Below, in pieces: positions 58,354 to 64,000 of a DNA stretch of 64,000 nt. The stretch lies in NCBI GenBank assembly GCA_030737875.1, contig CM060922.1, positions 303,605,456 through 303,669,455 of the forward strand. Reading direction: 5' to 3'. A program made the translations under genes and the position numbers. The first letter of the stretch is position 1, and every line of letters begins with the position of its first letter. The DNA is from Allium sativum (lineage: Eukaryota > Streptophyta > Magnoliopsida > Asparagales > Amaryllidaceae). Below the pieces are notes generated by a model. The model ran no database searches. It had not been told where the DNA came from and worked only from the letters and a program-made list of their open reading frames with translations.

Positions 58354-61344
58354 TGTAACAACTGGGAATTTCGCTCGATCCAAATCGATCGCTAAACCGA
58401 CTAAGAACGTTCGAAACCCCTGATTGCTTTGAGAACACGACAAATCAGAACGCAAACAGAAGAACATTTCATTGCTTATTACAACAATTCCATCAGAATT
58501 CAAGAATATACCGAGTATGAATAATTATAATACAACAGAAAAATATCAGAGATTACAATAAATTACATAGCAGCGGACAAACAATACAAAACACAAATGA
58601 AAATAATACACGTATACAGAGCTTTCCGAGTATCGTTCCAGCTGTAAACCAGGATCCTGTGAATAAAAATCTACAAAACCAAAACTACTAGCTGCCCGTG
58701 TCAAAATAAGGGCACCCTGAGTTTAGGTTAAAACAATAAACTCCAAGTCAGTCATGTGACTGGTGTGAGAACTAAAACAGTTATTAATCTTTATTTTAAA
58801 GTTAGGTAAATCAAGGGACCACGCCGTATAACACGGAACGGGTTTCCTCCCAAGAATACCAGTGCATAAAACAACAACACAATGCAAAATAAAGGACAAT
58901 GAAGCTATTGTAAGACCCAAGTCCCATCACACAATGCAACGCAAGCCTGAGAATAGAGTTTTTACCTTATAATAGCCAAGAATGCTTGATACGTTTAAAA
59001 CAAATCATTTGATACTATTATAAGTCATAGTGTATAAAACAACTTCAAATCATAAGTATCAATCATAGACGGAATAAGTGCCTCATACCACTATGTCGCC
59101 ATAGTAGGCTCTACAATCAAAACCGCAAAGTCACGTATTGGAAGTTGGATTTCCATCTGTGAACCGAGGCAAAAGATAGTCCTCTACCGATTCGAGATGC
59201 TCTAGCTCGTGTCTCAGGACCCAGACTCAGGTGGGCCCTTGGATCGTCAGGGCCGGTCCACCGATGTGGATTAAAATGCCTGAACACTGCGTTTCACCAC
59301 CCTTTGGGGCGTCAATGAGCCAAATGACTCCATCGGCTCCACATAGTCACCGATATATCCGAGGTGCCTCGCAACAGCAACAACCACACAGGTGAAAATA
59401 ATATAAATGTCAGGGCCGGCAGGTCACTGACACCACCCTAGCTAGAAGGAAACGCATGCCCTCCCTGATGTCCTCTCCCGTTTTTGGTTCACAACCGTGG
59501 TGTGAGGCTCGCGAATCAACTACACAAAGCTATGCCATACAGGCGGTGCTTTGATTATCAGCCACAAGACTTTGCTTTTCAACAGAAGCCTTGATCAATT
59601 GCCACTTAGGCATGCCACACAGGCAGTTCACTTCATGCGGTTGATATCCATCAATATATAACCCCTGAGCTCGTACATCTCAGAGAAGGGCGTTAAGCAA
59701 GAGAATAAATTCTCCGCTGCCAAACAAATGTATATTTAATAGAAATCAATCACACAGAATAAAATCCAATGTCAGACACACAGTCCATTTACAAGTTCGT
59801 TCTAGGTCTGAACGAAACCGAAGGCACCTTGTACCCGCATATCCATCGATCTCCAAGTACGTCTGGACGATCACCAACTGATTCCCTCCTCTTGGGTGTA
59901 CAGCCCAATCAAGATCATCAGCAATCACCCAAACGATGTGAAGACCTCCGGTCTTCAACCACCGTCTTCATCCTCGACACCACGTTGAATTAGTTATTCA
60001 TAATGGGACAAACCCGGTCTTTCTGATTAACTCGCGTATATAATAAACAAGTGTTACACAAACACAATATATGCCTCATTCCAATTCATAATATTCTTTT
60101 ATTCAAATATTCTTATTCTTTGGGAAAGGTTCCCATTAATTTTATCAAAGATAAATTCTTTAAATTTATTCTTTAATCTTCGTTTGAATATCGATTCAAA
60201 CCAAATTATGGTTTATCCAAACTAGTCGGGATTAGCGAACCACACGAAGTAATAATTTATTTTATTTCCTAATCCCAACCTATTCATCCCATGAAGTAAA
60301 ACTGGTAATACTTCATATCTAACACCACGGTGTTATCGGTAAATTCAATTACCATTTCACGTACAAATCTAATTAAAGAATTAACTATCGTCTGGAGCAA
60401 AACTGGTGATACTCCATTCTCGATCATTTCAATCTAATTAAAGATTCATTAAAACTCCACTTGGTTTTAATCTTCCCAAAAATCAATATCAATGATTGTT
60501 TAACTTGGGAAATCATATCCTGTCTTTAACTGGGTTAAAGAACCAATGTCATTTAAAACACGGTTCACTATAAACCCAAAATCACATTCCATTCCAATTC
60601 AATTATTGAAACTTCTGGTCACTTTTAAAACCCTTTCAAATCCAATTTATTTATTTAAAAATAAATAAATTATTATTCTAGTTCAAAACTAGTTAATTTC
60701 AATAAAAATCTATTTTTATCTTTTCAAATATGGAGTTTTTCATCCAAATTCTTTCCAAATCATTTCTTATGATTTTACACAAATTATTACTATTTTTAAT
60801 AATTTTATCAAGGCCCGTACAGTCGATTTCCATCAACGGCCATCGAACTGCACTTACAGCGACCTTTTCCAAATTTGATTTGGACATAATTCCAAATCCA
60901 ACCGTTAGATTTCAAATCTCTAATATTCTTTAGAAAGCTCTTTTAGATACGAACCCAACGGTTCCGGTTTTAGAAGAATCCGACGGTCGTATCTCCCGTA
61001 ATATCCATTCGAAGACAATGGTCGAAATTCACGAACTACTGCAGCGCGACACGTTCTATTCAGGCCATTATATATATAATATATATACTATATATATTTC
61101 GTCGATTTCCTCTCAAAAAGTATTTTATGAATCGTTTTAAATTCATTTTCAAAACGATTTCAACTTCATATTCAATTTCAAATCAAAATTGAATATTCCA
61201 TATCATTTATCTATAAATGACAATATTTTCAAAACGTTGTATTTTGAAATCAATTCCTATTCGATATTCATTATAAAAATGAATAAAATCGATATAAATA
61301 TCGTTCACGTCAAAATGGCGTCAATCTAATCAACACGACTTTTA

Positions 61345-61556
61345 TTCAACACATGAATGTTTTCTTCTGTTCAACACATGAATCTTTATTTTATTCAACA
61401 CATGAATATTTATTCTATTCAACACATGAATTTATATTATACAACACATGAATTTTCGTTCTATTCAATACATGAATTTATATTATTCAACACATGAATT
61501 TTCATTCTATTCAACACATGAATTTATATTATTCAACACATGAATTTTCATTCTAT
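61345..61556. repeat. TTCAACACATGAAT tandem array 1 in LTR E
   Basis: TTCAACACATGAATTT plus an AT-rich or TTCTAT spacer recurs every 22-26 bp, about nine copies. Confidence 0.9.
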
Positions 61557-61924
61557 TCTTTATTTTCCAAATTAGAATGAAGCCCAATCAATTACCATAT
61601 AATGTTAATTATATAGATTCCCCACAACACATGTATATAATAGCAACGAAAATTCATCAACCATCATCTAGAGTGCACCACACCACTGCATATGCATTAA
61701 ATATAGATAAGTAATGCTTACACAGTCTGTTAATCCATCGGTCGACCTACTACTAAACAATTGGGATTAGTGTACGTCAATATCATCCCAACATCCGTGT
61801 GGGGTTTCGATCAATCAAACACATATTTTATTTGTGCAGTTGGGCGATGTGTAAATTCTATTGTCCCAATCAATATCAGTCAAATCGATGTACATAAACA
61901 AATTGTTCGATTTGAAAATGAATA

Positions 61925-62135
61925 TTTATTTTATTTCAACACATGAATATATATATATTTTATTTCAACACATGAATATATATATTTTTTATTTCAACAC
62001 ATGAATATATATTTTATTTCAACACATGAATATATATTTTATTTCAACACATAAATATATATTTTATTTCAACACATGAATATATATTTTATTTCAACAC
62101 ATGAATATATATTTGATTTCAACACATGAATATTT
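61925..62135. repeat. TTCAACACATGAATATATAT tandem array 2 in LTR E
   Basis: About eight copies of a roughly 25-bp unit with the same TTCAACACATGAAT core as array 1 but a uniform ATATATTTTATT spacer. About 370 bp of non-repeat LTR sequence separates the two arrays. Confidence 0.9.
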
Positions 62136-62639
62136 TTTTTTTCACATCACAATCAACAGTCAAATTTCACAACACAACCAATCACACAAGTCGTCCATGG
62201 TCTGTGGACAGCGGGTGTCGGGTGCTGCTAAGCACCGTCTGCATCCTAGTATATATTTTAACTAGAAAACATATTAAAAGTTAGGAGTTCTCACCTTTGG
62301 GATCCACTCCGCCATTCTTTCTTTCTGAACGGTTTGGATCTTCCAGAAATTTCAACGCAGTCTTTTCTACGTTGTTCATATTAAAAATCACATTTTTAAT
62401 ATAATGTTTATATTGCAAAGATCACATTTTTATTTCAGTACTATTCATATAAAAATGTGATTTTTATACGGCTACTGTATAAATGAAAATCGTATTTTTA
62501 TTTCACTACTTTCTATATAAAAATTATATTTTTATATCGTTAGTTCATATTTATAAAAATCAGATTTCTATAGCTTCAATTTCATATTAAAAATCGAATT
62601 TTTGTCACTTCAACTTCGAACCTTTATGTTAATAAAAAT

Positions 62640-62815
62640 CAACTCTTTCTATAAGTAAAAATATAATCTTTCATGTTAATAAAAATATACTCTTTCATAA
62701 TAAAAATATTAACTTTCTATAATAAAAATATTAACTTCCTATGATAAAAAATATTAACTTCCTATGATAAAAATATTAACTTTCTATAATAAAAATATTA
62801 ACTTTTTATCCTTGT
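62640..62815. repeat. AT-rich 20-bp repeats (ATAAAAATATTAACTT) in LTR E
   Basis: About seven units of TTCCTATGATAAAAATATTA / TTTCTATAATAAAAATATTA type, tandem. Confidence 0.85.
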
Positions 62816-63240
62816 TTAAAACCAATTACATTAAATAAATAAATAAAATAAATAGAAGGAAGACTTACAGTGGAAATGGGAAGATGAGGGGCCATTGCCG
62901 GAGGTCAGGGGGGTCGTGGTCGGAGGCGGGTTGGCAGGGGGCTCGTGCTGGTCGGGAAGGGGCGGAGGCTCGATAGGGCGAAGTGGGTTTCAGGGCGCGA
63001 GGTTCAATTTAGGGGGATGGAACTAGAATGGAGGAGAGGAGGGGGAGTATGGGAGGACGTCGACGATTGGAGGGGGAAGGAAGAAGAAGCGGCGGAGTGG
63101 CAGCGTGCGACGACGGGGAGGGCACGATGGTGTTGGCGGCGCGTTTAGGTTAGTTTTTTTTTCTTTTTTCTTTTATTTCCGATCTGTAGGAATGAAGACG
63201 AGGAGAGAGAAAGGTAGAGGGAGGGGCTTAAGGCAATTAT

Positions 63241-63253
63241 TTATTTATATATA
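63241..63253 (-). promoter_or_regulatory. TATA-like region of LTR E
   Basis: On the minus strand TATATATAAATAA precedes a GC-rich, CT-biased leader (63235-62880), the same order as in LTRs A, B and D. Confidence 0.45.
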
Positions 63254-64000
63254 TTCTTTTTTCTTATTTTTGCCCTAAAAAGTTACTTTTTAAAACGAAC
63301 ACCAAATCGATCCCGACGACTATCATCCCTATGTAATTACCCCTATTCCAAACATAATGTGACTTGTCCCGTAGGCCAACTCGATCGTTACGACCACTTT
63401 CCGCTAAATTTAAAATATAAACCTTATATTTTAAATTCAAATGCACATTTTAAATTACCGGGGCCACATACTAACTCTAAAAATTCCCGAAAAATATTTT
63501 CTAGCTTCGTATTGATGATACGGCCCTAACAAAAATAATTTCATCAAATTCTGAGATCATTTGAAAAATGGCTATATTCTGGTCGATCGAAATTGACTGA
63601 AACTGGTCAAACGCGTTTTCCTTTGCTACGCTCACATATTGATTCAAAAAATTACGAATTTTGAAACCTAGAAATAACTTGACATCCCGGATCCAAAAAA
63701 AGTGGTTTCATCGAAAACCGAGGTCGTTTGAAAATTTTCCATTTTTAAGGGCCAGAATTCCATAGCAACTATTCTGAAATTTCAACTGGGCATAACTTTT
63801 GATTCCCGCTATGAAATTTTGATTTTTCGGGTTCGTTGGAAAGATATTCTCAAATAGATTCAAATATTTTTGGTTTCACTAAAATCCGGTTTGTTTTGAA
63901 TCCTATACATTCATCTGAACTTTGAAACCGAAATTTCAAACTACCGCGCCATTTTCAATTCCTTTTATATTTAAAATAAAATATTTATATTCTAACGTTG

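Larger units (their letters stand above)
58354..64000 (-). mobile_element. Giant LTR E, partial (runs off the window)
   Basis: The plus strand begins TGTAACAACTGGGAATTTC at 58354, the inverted 3' end of a giant LTR. Family blocks follow in the expected order: AAGTCAGTCATGTGACTGGT (58745), TTGTAAGACCCAAGTC (58910), GTATTGGAAGTTGGATTTCC (59135), a CTCTCCCGTTTTTGGTTCAC block (59472) and a TATA-like box near 63241-63253. The U3-type AAACCGAGGTCGTTTG motif is at 63715. At 63935 the sequence (AACTACCGCGCCATTTTC) matches LTR A at 9279, about 160 bp before its end, so the E terminus should lie only slightly past the window. Presumed target duplication: ATTCC (58349-58353). Whether this is a solo LTR or part of a full element cannot be seen. 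Confidence 0.8.

Noticed and set aside
62945..63148. Gly/Arg/Trp-rich 67-codon ORF
   Set aside because: GC-rich LTR E leader read on the antisense strand; composition alone explains it.

Overview
This is a plant nuclear, repeat-only window, most likely from a eudicot with a large AT-rich genome. I find no intact host gene. Almost every base can be placed in a transposable element, and the elements are nested up to five levels deep. The evidence is a set of element ends with matching target-site duplications (TSDs), a Helitron with canonical ends, and decayed transposon proteins with introns, stops and frameshifts. Species cannot be decided from the sequence.

Layout. (1) 1-15705 is the 3' part of a Ty3/gypsy element of the Tat lineage lying on the minus strand: integrase remains at 15705-14381, a roughly 66-bp tandem array at 12765-13850 in the region after pol, then a plus-strand (antisense) decayed ORF at 11812-12026 and 1-1211. 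That ORF is split by a degenerate CACTA transposon (about 1212-11811). The CACTA element carries a fragment of a monoacylglycerol-lipase-like host gene and is itself interrupted by a 6.5-kb minus-strand solo LTR (A, 2944-9447, TSD TAGTT). (2) 15706-24469 is a second giant LTR (B, minus strand) inserted in the Tat pol; it holds a smaller solo LTR (F, 16568-19279). (3) 24470-58296 is a Helitron (TC start, 3' hairpin plus CTAG, A/T target) inserted in LTR B. It encodes a broken RPA-like protein (24902-27398), a broken RepHel protein (28753-29478 and 50082-54880) and a decayed minus-strand gene of unknown identity (56526-57748). (4) The RepHel gene is split by a giant LTR (C, 29479-50081, TSD GAAGG), which contains a PIF/Harbinger-like element (30932-32052, TSD TAA) and a complete non-autonomous LTR retrotransposon (D, 32325-45669, TSD TGGGT). 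(5) 58354 to beyond the window end is another giant LTR (E, minus strand).

Elements A, B, C, D and E have LTRs of about 5.6-6.5 kb after removing nested inserts. They share blocks in the same order (a TATA box roughly 0.6-1.3 kb from the LTR start, a 'TCTGAGAGGTAATT' block, several blocks near the 3' end) and termini of the TGTAAC-GACCC / GGGTCGTTACA type, but carry different internal tandem arrays. D is complete: two LTRs of 5905 and 5939 bp around only 1501 bp of internal DNA, with an initiator-Met-tRNA primer binding site and a polypurine tract but no gag or pol. It is a LARD-like element whose LTRs exceed its interior, and it must be mobilised in trans.

Relative order of events inferred from nesting: Tat element, then CACTA and LTR B, then the Helitron, then LTR C, then D (youngest, with nearly identical LTRs). 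This giant-LTR family, together with a Helitron that carries a copy of a piece of its own RepHel gene inside its RPA gene, is the most unusual content of the window.
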